A stretch of 63,755 bases of DNA from Clostridium sp. CAG:967 (GCA_000433095.1 HF991469.1:29777-93531); one strand, 5' to 3'. Positions 1 to 9,304 are shown, counted from the first letter of the stretch. The notes: generated by a model from the letters alone, not told the origin. Numbers and translations: made by a program.

Positions 1-123
1 AGGTTTTTCTTCTACAGGCGCAGACGTAACGGGAGAAGCACCTTGAGCTTTCAATTCTTCTACAGAAATGCCTAATTTTTTAGCTTTCTTTGCCAAATAT
101 CTTTCATACAACTCAGGGTTCAT
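1..123 (-). CDS. Unknown protein, N-terminal 41 residues only (cut by left edge)
   Basis: An open frame starts with ATG at 123 and runs off the left edge. A strong AGGAGG ribosome site lies just upstream, and topA ends 15 bases before it, so it is probably the last or a later gene of the dprA-topA operon. The visible part is lysine-rich at first (residues 10-16 include AKKAKK), followed by an ISVEELKAQG segment and a proline/valine/alanine-rich stretch that may be a linker. I do not recognise the family. The ribosome site and conserved spacing make a real gene likely. Confidence 0.6.
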   Translation of the reverse strand, partial: MNPELYERYLAKKAKKLGISVEELKAQGASPVTSAPVEEKP

Positions 124-138
124 TTTTTCCTCCTTTTA

Positions 139-2448
139 TCAGCTGTCTGAATTATCAGCTTCTTCTTCTACCTCTCTTTTATAACCGCATTTCATATTAG
201 AACAAGAAATTACAGTACCTTTTTTCAAAATCTTTTTAACAAGCAATGACTTGCACTCGGGACATTCTTCACCTGTCGGTTCATTCCACAATGTGAAATC
301 GCAGTCGGGATATTTGTCACATCCGTAAAATACTGTTCCACGTTTTGATTTTCTTTCAACAATCATACCTTCACCGCATTTAGGACATTTCACACCTGTT
401 GATTTGCGATACGGTTTTCTGTGCCTGCATTCTTCATTAGTGCATTCCATATATTTTCCGTAAGGACCTGTTTTAAACACCATATCTGAACCGCATTTTT
501 CGCATTTTTCTTCGCAAACTTCCTGAGAATTTTCCTGTTCTTCGCTTGTTTCTTCCGATAATGCGTTCAAAGACATCATTGTTTTACAATCAGGATAGCC
601 GGAACAACCTAAAAATTGTGTTCCAAACTTGCTTGTACGCAACACCATAGGCTTGCCGCAATTCGGGCATTTTATTTTACTTTCAATTCTTACACGTTCA
701 CCTGTCTGGAGTGCTTTATTAACTTCTTCGATAAACGGTGTATAAAATTCCTGCAATACGTCATTCCATATTGCTTTTTTTTCGGCAATTTTATCTAATT
801 TTGTTTCCATTCCGGCAGTGAACTTATAATCCATAATATCCGCAAACTGGGAAACAAGCTGCTTAGAAACAGTTCTTCCTAAAAGTGTCGGATGAAGCGC
901 CTTTTCTTTTTTCTCCACATACTTACGTGTCTGAATTACAGTAATAATAGTTGCATAAGTAGACGGACGACCTATACCGTGTTCTTCCAGAGCTTTAACG
1001 AGAGAAGCTTCATTATACCTCGGCGGCGGCTGAGTGAAGTGCTGTTTAGGATTAACTTTTTGACAGTTAACCTTGTCGCCTTTTTCTAAATCAGGTATTT
1101 TTGCATCAGCTTCTTTTTCTTCATCTTCCGCATCGTTGTACAATTTTAAGAAACCGTCAAACGTAACTTTGCTTGTACCTGCTTTTAATGTATAGTCGCC
1201 TGCTTTAATCTCCATTGATTTGTTTGCAATTTCAGCATTAGACATTTGAGAAGCCATAAACTTGTTCCAGATAAGTTTATACAATTTATACTGATCATTA
1301 TCCAAATACTGCTTAATGCTTTCAGGCGTTCTTTCTGGATAAGACGGTCTGATAGCTTCGTGGGCATCCTGAACATTTTGTTTGCCTTTAGTATAAATAT
1401 TAGGAGTTTCGGGGTAATATTTCTCTCCGAAATTACCTAAAATATAATCTTTTGCCATTGCCTGCGCATCGTCGGAAACACGGACACTGTCTGTTCTCAT
1501 ATAGGTAATCAAACCTACAGGAGTACCGTCAATTTCCATACCTTCATAAAGTTTTTGAGCAACCTGCATTGTTTTTTGCACTCCGAAACCGAGTTTTGAA
1601 CTTGCAGCCCTTTGTAAAGTTGAAGTTATAAAAGGAGCTGTAGGCTTGCGCTTAATTGTTTTTTTAGTAACCTTTGCAACTTCAAATTCTCTTGAAGGTT
1701 CTTTCAAATAGTCAACTATTTTTTGAGCTTCTTCCTGATTTTTAATACTTTTTTCAATTGCTTTATCTTTATATTTAGAAAGTTCTGCTTCAAAAACTTT
1801 GCCGTCTTTTTCCAGTTCTGCATGAATAGACCAGTATTCCTGCGGCACAAATGCTTCAATTTCTTCTTCTCTTTCGCAAATCATTCGAAGCGCAACAGAC
1901 TGAACCCGTCCTGCTGAAAGGTTTCTGTTCCCGATTTGTTTCCATAATACAGGACTTAATTTATAACCTACAAGCTTATCCAAAATCTGTCTGGTCTGCT
2001 GTGCCTGCACCATATCCATATCAATTCCACGTGGATTATCAACAGAATATTTAACTGCTTTCGGGGTAATTTCGTTAAACACAATCCTTAAAATTTTATC
2101 ATCAGGCACTTTTAAAATTTGGCGAACATGCCATGCTATAGCTTCTCCCTCACGGTCAGGGTCGGATGCAAGGTAGATTTTATCTGCTTTTTTTGCCATA
2201 TCGTTCAATTTTTTAACAACAGCCTGTTTACCGGGGATAACCTCAAATTTAGGCTCAAAGTGATTTTCTATATCAAAGCCCAAATTTTGTGTTGCAGGAT
2301 CTTTTGCAGGAAGATTTCTTACATGCCCGAAACTTGCCTCAATTTGAAAACTGTCACCCAAAATCTTTCTGATTGTTTTAGATTTAGCAGGCGACTCAAC
2401 TATAACTAATGACTTTTCTTTCTTTTTTTCAGTCGTTTTTGCTGCCAT
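139..2448 (-). CDS. topA: DNA topoisomerase I (type IA)
   Basis: This enzyme relaxes negative supercoils by passing one strand through a transient 5'-phosphotyrosine break. The Toprim domain opens with VIVESPAKSKTI (residues 15-26) and has the acidic metal motif SDPDREG at 95-101. The active-site segment ITYMRTDS places the catalytic tyrosine at about residue 316. The C-terminus carries four Cys4 zinc ribbons, beginning CPNCGKP, CEKCGSD, CPKCGEG and CPECKSL. The length of 769 aa is normal for a bacterial TopA with zinc ribbons. Its ATG directly abuts the TAA of dprA (TAAATG), so the two are translationally linked; dprA-topA adjacency is common in bacteria. Confidence 0.97.
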   Translation of the reverse strand: MAAKTTEKKKEKSLVIVESPAKSKTIRKILGDSFQIEASFGHVRNLPAKDPATQNLGFDIENHFEPKFEVIPGKQAVVKKLNDMAKKADKIYLASDPDREGEAIAWHVRQILKVPDDKILRIVFNEITPKAVKYSVDNPRGIDMDMVQAQQTRQILDKLVGYKLSPVLWKQIGNRNLSAGRVQSVALRMICEREEEIEAFVPQEYWSIHAELEKDGKVFEAELSKYKDKAIEKSIKNQEEAQKIVDYLKEPSREFEVAKVTKKTIKRKPTAPFITSTLQRAASSKLGFGVQKTMQVAQKLYEGMEIDGTPVGLITYMRTDSVRVSDDAQAMAKDYILGNFGEKYYPETPNIYTKGKQNVQDAHEAIRPSYPERTPESIKQYLDNDQYKLYKLIWNKFMASQMSNAEIANKSMEIKAGDYTLKAGTSKVTFDGFLKLYNDAEDEEKEADAKIPDLEKGDKVNCQKVNPKQHFTQPPPRYNEASLVKALEEHGIGRPSTYATIITVIQTRKYVEKKEKALHPTLLGRTVSKQLVSQFADIMDYKFTAGMETKLDKIAEKKAIWNDVLQEFYTPFIEEVNKALQTGERVRIESKIKCPNCGKPMVLRTSKFGTQFLGCSGYPDCKTMMSLNALSEETSEEQENSQEVCEEKCEKCGSDMVFKTGPYGKYMECTNEECRHRKPYRKSTGVKCPKCGEGMIVERKSKRGTVFYGCDKYPDCDFTLWNEPTGEECPECKSLLVKKILKKGTVISCSNMKCGYKREVEEEADNSDS

Positions 2449-3531
2449 TTATACTACTCTCTTATACCTGTCCCCGTCGACTTGTTTAATTATGCCTTTA
2501 AGCTCCATCGTTGTCAAGTACATTAGCAAATTATCTATACTTAATTTAGTAAAAGCTTGGAGTTCGTCAACACATTTATCTTCAATTTTAAGTGCATCAT
2601 AAATACACTGTTCATCCTCACTCATTTCAGGGAGATTAAACAAAGACTGCTGTTCAATTTTCACTTCCCAGCCGAGAGCTTCAAGAACATCTCCGGCACA
2701 GGTAACAAGCGTTGCACCGTTTTTCAAAAGTTTATAAATACCTTCGGTATTCGGATTTGTAATTAGTCCCGGTATACACATTAATTCACGTCCCTGTTCC
2801 AGAGTAAGGTTTGAAGTAATCAAAGCGCCGCTTTTTAAAGAAGCTTCTGCAACAAGAGTGCCGTATGAAAGACCTGATACAATTCGGTTTCTTTGCGGAA
2901 ATCTGAATTTTAACGGTTCAAATGTCGGATAATATTCTGAAATTACAGCTCCGTTACCGTTTTCAATACGTCTGTACAAGTCCTTGTTTGCAGCTGGGTA
3001 TGTAAAATCAAAGCCGCTTGCAATTACGCCGATTGTTTTTAAATTATTTTCCAGAGCCGAAACATGTGCTGTGGTATCAATTCCGGTTGCCAAACCCGAC
3101 ACAATACAAATATCAGTATTTTGAAGCTCGGAAATAATTTTGGCAAGCGCATCTTTTGCATAAGTACTCGCACGTCTTGAACCTACAACCGCCAAAGTTT
3201 TTTCAAGATTACAGTCAAACAAATCACCTTTATAATAAAGAACCGAAGGCGGATTATCAATGTTTCGGAGCATCACAGGATAATTTTTATCACCGAATGT
3301 CAGATATTTAATTCCACGTTTTTCAACTTCTTCTACTGCTTTATCAGGATTAACCTTATCACGCATTCTGAAAAAGTTTTCAGCCTTTCTTACACTCAAA
3401 CCGTCAATAGCAGACAAATCACTTGCATTAAATGCAGTTTCTATATCTCCAAAATAATTGTACAGTCTTTGTATAAAAGAACTGTCTATTTCTTCTATTG
3501 ATGAAAGAGCTACCCAGTATTTATTTTTCAT
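2449..3531 (-). CDS. dprA: DNA-processing protein DprA
   Basis: DprA binds incoming single-stranded DNA during natural transformation and loads RecA. The Rossmann-like DNA-binding core is visible: GSRRAS at about 117-122, SGLATGIDTTAH further on, then RNRIVSGLSYGTLVAEA and KSGALIT. The N-terminal 60 residues fit the helix-hairpin-helix or SAM-like region, and the C-terminal 70 residues fit a winged-helix DML1-like domain. At 360 aa it is full length. Its ATG overlaps the end of the upstream TPR gene by 11 bases, so it sits in an operon. DprA alone does not prove competence; no com genes are in the window. Confidence 0.95.
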   Translation of the reverse strand: MKNKYWVALSSIEEIDSSFIQRLYNYFGDIETAFNASDLSAIDGLSVRKAENFFRMRDKVNPDKAVEEVEKRGIKYLTFGDKNYPVMLRNIDNPPSVLYYKGDLFDCNLEKTLAVVGSRRASTYAKDALAKIISELQNTDICIVSGLATGIDTTAHVSALENNLKTIGVIASGFDFTYPAANKDLYRRIENGNGAVISEYYPTFEPLKFRFPQRNRIVSGLSYGTLVAEASLKSGALITSNLTLEQGRELMCIPGLITNPNTEGIYKLLKNGATLVTCAGDVLEALGWEVKIEQQSLFNLPEMSEDEQCIYDALKIEDKCVDELQAFTKLSIDNLLMYLTTMELKGIIKQVDGDRYKRVV

Positions 3532-4303
3532 TATTCTTTTTCTTAATTCTTTCGATTAGTTCTCTGATTTTTTCTGCCTCTTCCGGCGGAACATCCATGT
3601 TGCTGTAATCCTCGAAGTATTCAACGGCATCCTCGTAATCCCCTCTTGCTAAAAACAAGATTGCAGCTTTTTTATAGGCAGGAATAAAGTTTTCATTTCT
3701 TGCTATAGCTTTCAGGTAATTTGAAAGAGCTTTATCAATTTCATTATTCGCTTCATAAGCCTGACCGAGATAATAATAAATCCATTCATTATCAGGCTTG
3801 AATTCAAGAACATTTTCAAAATTTTCTATAGCACTGTCATAATTTCCGAGCTCAAAGTGAACTTTTCCCAAATCATAATATACATCATAATTTTCAGGCT
3901 GCTGTTCAAGAATATGTTCAAGTTCATCTATAGCCAAATCCAATCTTGCATCTTCCATATAAAATCTTGCAAGGTAATGTCTTAAAACCAGATTATCAGG
4001 TATTACGCCAAGACCTCTTGATATAAGCTCAATGCCTTTACCCATTTCCTTTTGGCGGTAATATATATCAGAAAGGTTTATATAAATCTGCACTAAAGAC
4101 GGATTTAATTCTTCAGCCCTTAGATAATTTTTTTCGGCTTTTTCAAAATCACCTAAATTTGCATAACACAATGCAATATTATTGTAAACTTCTGCATTAT
4201 CCGGACAATTTTCCAAAACAGAACTGAAAATATCAATTGCTTTTTGGTAATCTCCCTTATTATATAATTCAATCGCTTTATCTACTTTTTCTTTTTCACT
4301 CAT
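3521..4303 (-). CDS. Tetratricopeptide repeat protein
   Basis: This is a 260-residue protein built almost wholly of TPR units, for example AIELYNKGDYQKAIDIFSSV, AEVYNNIALCYANLGDFEKA, VYYDLGKVHFELGNYDSAIE and WIYYYLGQAYEANNEIDKAL. There is no signal peptide or membrane segment, so it should be a cytoplasmic protein-interaction scaffold. It begins two bases after the lptA-like stop codon and overlaps dprA, placing it in the middle of an lptC-lptA-TPR-dprA-topA transcription unit. The partner protein cannot be told from the sequence. Confidence 0.88.
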   Translation of the reverse strand: MSEKEKVDKAIELYNKGDYQKAIDIFSSVLENCPDNAEVYNNIALCYANLGDFEKAEKNYLRAEELNPSLVQIYINLSDIYYRQKEMGKGIELISRGLGVIPDNLVLRHYLARFYMEDARLDLAIDELEHILEQQPENYDVYYDLGKVHFELGNYDSAIENFENVLEFKPDNEWIYYYLGQAYEANNEIDKALSNYLKAIARNENFIPAYKKAAILFLARGDYEDAVEYFEDYSNMDVPPEEAEKIRELIERIKKKNNEK

Positions 4304-4305
4304 AA

Positions 4306-5292
4306 TTACAGTCCTAACCCTATTCCGCCGCTTTCGTTCTCGCCGTTATCGCCTGAGCCTATATTTTTAATTACTGTTCTTGTATTACCGTCAGCATGGA
4401 AGTCTTTCGGGTTCATAGTCATTTTAATTTTATCGGCATATATTGTTCTTACACCCTGAGTTATGCTTGAACGACCGGTAAAGTATATTTCATTAGGCTT
4501 ACCGAGTTTATTTGGATAAACACTTATTTTCGGTCCTACGGCATAGTAATCCTGATACCAAACTCTTACATTACCGGATGCATTAAATATATTCTTGTCT
4601 TGAATATATTCCTGACGATTAGATTTCAAAACAAGTTTTGTCCCGTCTTCCATTATAACATTAGAAGTAGTATTTCCTGTAGCGGTTAAAACTTTTGAAG
4701 ATGCGCTGTAGAAGAAGTTGTCCGCAAAAGAATCATTACTTTGCTGTTTAATTCTTGCATTACCGATAAGTTCGATATCTTTTAAGTCACCGTTTTTGTC
4801 TGTTCTGACTTTTGCTCTGTCCGAAAATGTTTCCAATTCCTTATACAAAATAGTAACAGCACCGTCAGCAGTCATAACACCTGTTTGCGTATTGTACTCC
4901 TGTTCATCTGCATTTATTACAACAACAGGAGTTTTGCCGTCAAAAACAATTGACTGTGTATCACCCTGTGCTTTTACTATTTTAGTGATAAGAGATAGTT
5001 TCAAAATATTAGCTTTTACTTCTCTCTTTTTATTTTTCTTAACTTCATAAGCATATGGTTTGTCATAGAAAGTTGCCGTATCAAGCTTTTGGTTTTCATC
5101 GAGGCTTACATCGGCAGAATCGCCGACTACTTTTAAATCATCAACAGAAACTTTAACATCGCCATCAAATTTAATTTTATTTTCTTTCTCTTCGTAACTT
5201 TGAGTTTTAGATTCAATAACCAAATCAGAGGCTTGAACTACAAGCCCGAAAGTTAATAAAGTTATCATTAAAGCTATAAAAATCTTCTTCAC
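4306..5292 (-). CDS. LptA/OstA-like LPS transport periplasmic protein
   Basis: The protein begins with a signal peptide (MKKIFIALMITLLTFGLVVQA, cleavage near ASD). The mature part is rich in the short beta-strand pattern of OstA/LptA beta-jellyroll proteins, such as NKIKFDGDVKVSVDDLKVVG, VMTADGAVTILYKEL and NIFNASGNVRVWYQDYYAVG. At 328 aa it is longer than E. coli LptA (about 185 aa) and probably holds two OstA-like modules. The start overlaps the LptC-like gene by four bases (ATGA), so the two are co-translated. A periplasmic bridge for lipopolysaccharide is the likely role. Family assignment is good; the exact ortholog is inferred. Confidence 0.82.
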   Translation of the reverse strand: MKKIFIALMITLLTFGLVVQASDLVIESKTQSYEEKENKIKFDGDVKVSVDDLKVVGDSADVSLDENQKLDTATFYDKPYAYEVKKNKKREVKANILKLSLITKIVKAQGDTQSIVFDGKTPVVVINADEQEYNTQTGVMTADGAVTILYKELETFSDRAKVRTDKNGDLKDIELIGNARIKQQSNDSFADNFFYSASSKVLTATGNTTSNVIMEDGTKLVLKSNRQEYIQDKNIFNASGNVRVWYQDYYAVGPKISVYPNKLGKPNEIYFTGRSSITQGVRTIYADKIKMTMNPKDFHADGNTRTVIKNIGSGDNGENESGGIGLGL

Positions 5293-5891
5293 TTTTTCTC
5301 CTTGTTATCGTAAATTTTTGAAACAGCATTTCCAATAATCTTAAAGTTGTCATAATCAGGACTGATTTCAACTTTTTTAGCAGTAGCTAAAAAATCTTTA
5401 TCACGTGTAATTCTGATATTCCCTTCAGCAATAACGGGTTTATCTGTTCCGGACCATTCAAGTCTGTTTGCTCTGAGCGTAGTAAAATCTTTAAGAACAA
5501 TGAATGTATCATCGTATAAAATAATTTGACCTTTTTTTTCATTATAAGTTCCTCTTGATGATTCAAAACTCATTGAAACTTCGTTCTTGTCATCATAAAA
5601 GTTGCCTATAACGTTATTGAGCATGGCTACACCGTTCTTACTGTCATAATTACCAGTTTCACCGTAAATTTCCCAATATTTCTTTTCATCTTTTGTTTCG
5701 GTCAGAATTATACCTTGCATTAAGGCTTCCTGTCTGTCCTGATCGGTTTGAAGCTGGCTTCTGTTAAAGTTATGGGTAATAACTCCGGCAGAAATAAAAG
5801 CCCATACCAAAACTCCGACTATTACGGCAAGAGCACCGATATATGCTTTCTGTTTCTTACTTAGATTCTGTAGTCTGCTCTTAAAGTCCAT
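5289..5891 (-). CDS. lptC: LptC-like LPS export protein, membrane anchored
   Basis: A single N-terminal membrane segment (about residues 18-40, IGALAVIVGVLVWAFISAGV) follows a short positive tail. After it comes a roughly 150-residue beta-rich domain with repeated strand pairs (KKYWEIYGETGNYDSKNG, VSMSFESSRGTYNEKKGQI), the layout of LptC. LptC docks on the inner-membrane LptBFG complex and passes LPS to LptA, encoded next with a four-base overlap. No clear Shine-Dalgarno precedes the ATG. It is the first gene of the lptC-to-topA run; I found no consensus promoter in the 57 bases between it and the pilin gene. Confidence 0.8.
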   Translation of the reverse strand: MDFKSRLQNLSKKQKAYIGALAVIVGVLVWAFISAGVITHNFNRSQLQTDQDRQEALMQGIILTETKDEKKYWEIYGETGNYDSKNGVAMLNNVIGNFYDDKNEVSMSFESSRGTYNEKKGQIILYDDTFIVLKDFTTLRANRLEWSGTDKPVIAEGNIRITRDKDFLATAKKVEISPDYDNFKIIGNAVSKIYDNKEKK

Positions 5892-5948
5892 ATTTAAGAT
5901 ATTAACATGAAAAAGTTTGATAAAGTAAAAAGTTTAACTTATATGAAT

Positions 5949-6820
5949 TTACCATGGATAATCGGCAGGCATTTGCCACCCGTTTTCAAATATCAGACAA
6001 GTACAGTTATGCCCACTACCTTTACAGTAGTTTACATCTCCGCATTCGTGTTCTATAGGCTTACAAACTCCGAAATTATCACACCTTTGACTACCTGTCT
6101 TATATTTAGGAAGAACTTTGGTATAAGACTTTCCTGCATATATTTCAAAACTAAAAACATCTTTTCCTGCTACATTTGGTTTTTGCGATCCGTTTATATC
6201 TACAATCATATAATAACAATGATAGTTGGTAAAACAAGAAGTCTGATGATAATCAAAACCGAATAAAAAACCATCATTAGTCATAAAAAAAATATCCGAA
6301 GTTACACCCAAAAACGACGTACCTTCCATAGTTTTAAATATCTTCTTTCCATCTTTATAACCAAGAATATAACGTAGATAGTCATCAGTAACTAACCCAC
6401 CAACTTTTTTGCCATAAGTTGCAGAGTCGCTAAGTACATTAAAATATGGTTTTATGTATGTATTAAACATATAGAAAGCTTTATCATAGGCACTGCCAGT
6501 ACTCGGAGCCAAATCGTTCCAATCGTACATACTACCGTTATCTTCTTCTGCTTTCTGTACAAATTGACTGATAACTGTATATGCTTTTTTTAATTTATTA
6601 ACAGCTACATGCTTTTGATAATTTGCTATTAAAGCCGGCATAGTTAATGCAGCTACTACACCAATGATGCCGAGAGTGACCAAAACTTCCGCCAAGGTAA
6701 ACGCACTAAAACGATTATCTTCTAACGTGGCTACGCACGTAGTGCCCTCTGCAAGCGTGAAACCATTACTATAGGAGCTTAAACGGTTGCCCCCCCCCCG
6801 AAATTGATAAATCTTCTCAT
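5949..6820 (-). CDS. Type IV pilin/pseudopilin-like protein 1, leader out of frame at a G10 tract
   Basis: The body has a prepilin cleavage/methylation box (AFTLAEVLVTLGIIGVV), a hydrophobic helix and a C-terminal domain with a DINGSQKPN motif and cysteines (CGDVNYCKG). The natural start is ATG at 6818-6820, with AGGAG at 6826-6830 and a consensus promoter at 6844-6872. Its codons MRRFINF run into ten G (C10 on the + strand at 6790-6799). With ten, translation stops at TAA four codons later. With 11 (or 8), the leader continues NRLSSYSNG and joins the pilin. As written the gene is therefore interrupted. Unlike its relatives it has two cleavage-like boxes, SNGFTLAEG and then SAFTLAEV, separated by about 15 extra residues containing GTTCVATLED. 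It could be phase-variable, slippage-expressed, a pseudogene, or a victim of homopolymer miscounting. Confidence 0.75.
6774..6800. repeat. C-tract element, copy 1 (C10 at 6790-6799)
   Basis: On the + strand this reads GGAGCTTAAACGGTTG, then ten C, then G. The pilin gene is on the minus strand, so the tract is read as G10 (glycine codons) and the AGC end lies between the tract and the cleavage box. The 16 bases before the tract are identical to those of copies 4 and 5. They match copies 2 and 3 at 11 of 16 positions, although those genes are read in the opposite direction. Confidence 0.85.
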
Positions 6821-6843
6821 TAAGTGCTCCTTTCTTTATTAAG

Positions 6844-6872
6844 ATTATAACAAATTATTCACACATTTTCAA
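6844..6872 (-). promoter_or_regulatory. Sigma-70 promoter of pilin gene 1
   Basis: Read on the minus strand: TTGAAA (6867-6872), 17 bases, TATAAT (6844-6849). The predicted start leaves a very short leader before AGGAG and the ATG at 6820. This is a near-perfect vegetative promoter, so the gene should be transcribed even though its leader is out of frame. Confidence 0.75.
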
Positions 6873-6899
6873 TAAATAACTTAATATTTCACACATTTT
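6858..6899. repeat. Paired direct repeats in the pilin 1/dapA divergent intergenic region
   Basis: TTCACACATTTT occurs at 6858-6869 and again at 6888-6899, exactly 30 bp apart (about three helical turns). The first copy covers the pilin -35 region and the second lies upstream of a TATAAT (6914-6919) that may serve dapA. The spacing would suit a regulator binding one face of the helix. The site is inferred; only the repeat is seen. Confidence 0.45.
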
Positions 6900-6963
6900 T
6901 GAATAGTTTGTTTTATAATTTTTTTAGTTATTAGGGATAGACTGAATAGGGAAAGAGGTATTT

Positions 6964-7857
6964 ATGGCATTAAGATACGATGCAGGTGAAGTTATAACGG
7001 CAATGGTTACACCGTTTAATGCAAAAAGAGAAATTGATTATGATAAAGCTGAAGCTCTTGCAAAATATTTAATCTCTCATGGCAGCGATGCCGTTTTGGT
7101 TGCAGGTACTACCGGTGAAGGTCCGACTTTAACTCATGAAGAAGAATTTGAATTACTAAGTACTGTCAAAAGAGCTGTTGCTAATAAAGCAAAAGTTATT
7201 ATGAATGCCGGTTCAAATTCTACAGAAACTGCTGTTATGGCTGCAAAATGGGCGCAAAAAGAAGACGTTGATGCCATTCTTTCTGTTGTTCCTTATTACA
7301 ACAAACCTTCTCAAAAAGGTATGATTGAACATTTTTCAGCTATTGCACAAAGTACTGATTTGCCGATTATTCTTTATAATATTCCCGGCAGAACTGGCGT
7401 AAACATGCTTCCCGAAACTATTGCAACACTTGCAGAAAAATATCAGAATATCGTAGCCGTTAAACAAAGTTTTGGCGATATGGATATGATTACGGAAATG
7501 AAATTGTGCTGTCCAGCTGATTTTTCAGTTTATTCAGGTGATGACAGTCTGACACTCCCTATGATGTCATTGGGCGCAAGAGGAGTTGTGTCTGTAGCTT
7601 CCCATATTTTCGGCTCAGAAATGAAGTCTATGATTAGAAACTACAAAACAGGTGAATTTTTGGCGGCAGTTAATATGCATAAAAAATTATATCCTGCTTT
7701 CAGAAAACTGTTTATGGCTCCAAACCCTGTTCCTGTTAAAGCAGCACTTGCTCACAGAGGTGTAATAGAAGACTATGTAAGACGTCCTCTGGTTGAACTT
7801 TCAGAAATTGAGAAAAAAGATCTGTTTATGGTTCTGGATGCAATTAATGATGATTAG
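6964..7857 (+). CDS. dapA: 4-hydroxy-tetrahydrodipicolinate synthase
   Basis: DapA condenses pyruvate with aspartate semialdehyde, the first committed step to diaminopimelate (peptidoglycan) and lysine. The TIM-barrel signatures are present: VAGTTGEGPTLTHEE (47-60), VVPYYNKPS (108-116), ILYNIPGRTG with the catalytic tyrosine at 138, and VAVKQSFGD with the Schiff-base lysine at 167. The length of 297 aa is typical. It starts at ATG after AAAGAGGT and has no close downstream partner; a TATAAT at 6914-6919 is a possible -10 box. Confidence 0.96.
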   Translation: MALRYDAGEVITAMVTPFNAKREIDYDKAEALAKYLISHGSDAVLVAGTTGEGPTLTHEEEFELLSTVKRAVANKAKVIMNAGSNSTETAVMAAKWAQKEDVDAILSVVPYYNKPSQKGMIEHFSAIAQSTDLPIILYNIPGRTGVNMLPETIATLAEKYQNIVAVKQSFGDMDMITEMKLCCPADFSVYSGDDSLTLPMMSLGARGVVSVASHIFGSEMKSMIRNYKTGEFLAAVNMHKKLYPAFRKLFMAPNPVPVKAALAHRGVIEDYVRRPLVELSEIEKKDLFMVLDAINDD

Positions 7858-7975
7858 CCCGATCAGACTATAACAAATTTCTGATATTTATTGAAATAAT
7901 AAAGATAAGTAAAAAGAGAATGGTAAAAAACGGGAGCGTAAGCGACTGACAAAAATATAAAAGATCCTGACTAAA

Positions 7976-7996
7976 ATCGTCAGAAAGGGTAAAAAA
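7976..7996 (+). repeat. Leader sequence repeated before secD and secF
   Basis: ATCGTCAGAAAGG followed by (G/A)TAAAAAA precedes the secD ATG here and recurs at 9304-9323 before secF. It includes the AGAAAGG ribosome site. A local duplication of the translation signal is the simplest reading. Confidence 0.5.
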
Positions 7997-9304
7997 ATGA
8001 AAAACAAAATTTTAATGTTCTGGTTTATTATAGCTATTGTGATTGTATCTTCAATCATAATATTCATTAAACCAACCAAATTAGGACTTGATCTTGTAGG
8101 CGGTTCAAGATTAATTCTTGAGGCTGAAACTACCGACAGTATTGCAAAAATTACTCCGGAAGTTATGAACAGACTACAGTTTGCCATTGAACAGCGTGTT
8201 AACAAACTCGGTGTATCTGAAACAGTTGTTCAACAGGTAGGCGACAAAAGATTATTAATTGAAATTCCAAGCGTTACAGACCTTAAAGAAGCTAAAGCTT
8301 TTATAGGTGAAACAGCACAATTGGAATTCAAAAAAGAAGGTAAAGCAGCTGACGGTTCACCTATCTGGGTTTCAACAGGTTTGACCGGACAAGATTTATC
8401 AAAATCTACATTAAGCACAGATTCTACAGGTCAATGGGTTGTATCTCTTGAATTCAATTCAGCAGGTGCAAAAAAATTCGCAGACCTTACTAAAGCTCTT
8501 GTAGGTCAGCAAATGGCAATCTTCTTTGACGGAGAACTTCAATCCGCACCAAGAGTAAATGAAGCAATCTACGGCGGTAAGGCACAAATTTCAGGCGGTG
8601 AAAGCGGATTTGCTTACGATGAAGCCGAAAGAATGGTTAACCTGTTAAATGCAGGTGCATTACCTGTTCCGGCGAAAGTGGTTGAAGAAAACACAGTCGG
8701 ACCTACACTTGGCGCAGACAGTATTGCAAAATCACAAAAAGCAGGTATCATTGGTCTTTCAGCTGTAATGCTGTTTATGATAGTATTCTATCACGTACCG
8801 GGCTTAATTGCTGATATTGCATTGATAATATACAGTTTAATTCTTTTTGCTTTGTTCAAGACAATCCCTGTAACATTAACTCTTGCAGGTATTGCAGGCT
8901 TTATCCTTTCAATAGGTATGGCAGTTGATGCTAACATCCTGATTTTTGAAAGAACTAAAGAAGAATTAAGAGCCGGAAGAAATTTATTTACTGCTATTAA
9001 TTCAGGTTTTGACAGAGCATTTACAAGTATTTTCGATTCAAATATGACTACAATTATAACCTGTACAATTCTTTATCTTTTAGGAACAAGCGTTGTTAAA
9101 GGTTTTGCTTTAACATTGGCAATAGGTGTTATTGTATCAATGTTTACGGCAATCACAGTTACTAAAAACTTCATGCACTTGATTTTCGGTACCGGTGAAT
9201 TGAAACATCCGGCTCTGTTCGGTTTGAGAAAAGACGAAATAGGACAGAGTTATGAAGCAACCGAAACCAAAAGAGAGAAAGCACGTTTTGGTATATTGGA
9301 TTAA
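7997..9304 (+). CDS. secD: Protein translocase subunit SecD
   Basis: SecD assists SecYEG by using the proton gradient to pull exported proteins across the membrane. The N-terminal membrane segment is followed by GLDLVGGSRLILEAE, the large periplasmic domain and a C-terminal five-helix bundle with SIGMAVDANILIFERTKEEL, the conserved RND-type segment. At 435 aa it is shorter than E. coli SecD (615 aa), as in many non-proteobacteria. secF follows after 29 bases. Both genes have almost the same 20-base leader, TCGTCAGAAAGG followed by an A-rich stretch, directly before the ATG. Confidence 0.95.
   Translation: MKNKILMFWFIIAIVIVSSIIIFIKPTKLGLDLVGGSRLILEAETTDSIAKITPEVMNRLQFAIEQRVNKLGVSETVVQQVGDKRLLIEIPSVTDLKEAKAFIGETAQLEFKKEGKAADGSPIWVSTGLTGQDLSKSTLSTDSTGQWVVSLEFNSAGAKKFADLTKALVGQQMAIFFDGELQSAPRVNEAIYGGKAQISGGESGFAYDEAERMVNLLNAGALPVPAKVVEENTVGPTLGADSIAKSQKAGIIGLSAVMLFMIVFYHVPGLIADIALIIYSLILFALFKTIPVTLTLAGIAGFILSIGMAVDANILIFERTKEELRAGRNLFTAINSGFDRAFTSIFDSNMTTIITCTILYLLGTSVVKGFALTLAIGVIVSMFTAITVTKNFMHLIFGTGELKHPALFGLRKDEIGQSYEATETKREKARFGILD

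Noticed and set aside
5907..6266. 119-codon open frame on the + strand opposite pilin 1
   Set aside because: It is antisense to a clear pilin domain, has no family resemblance and no ribosome site; a shadow frame.
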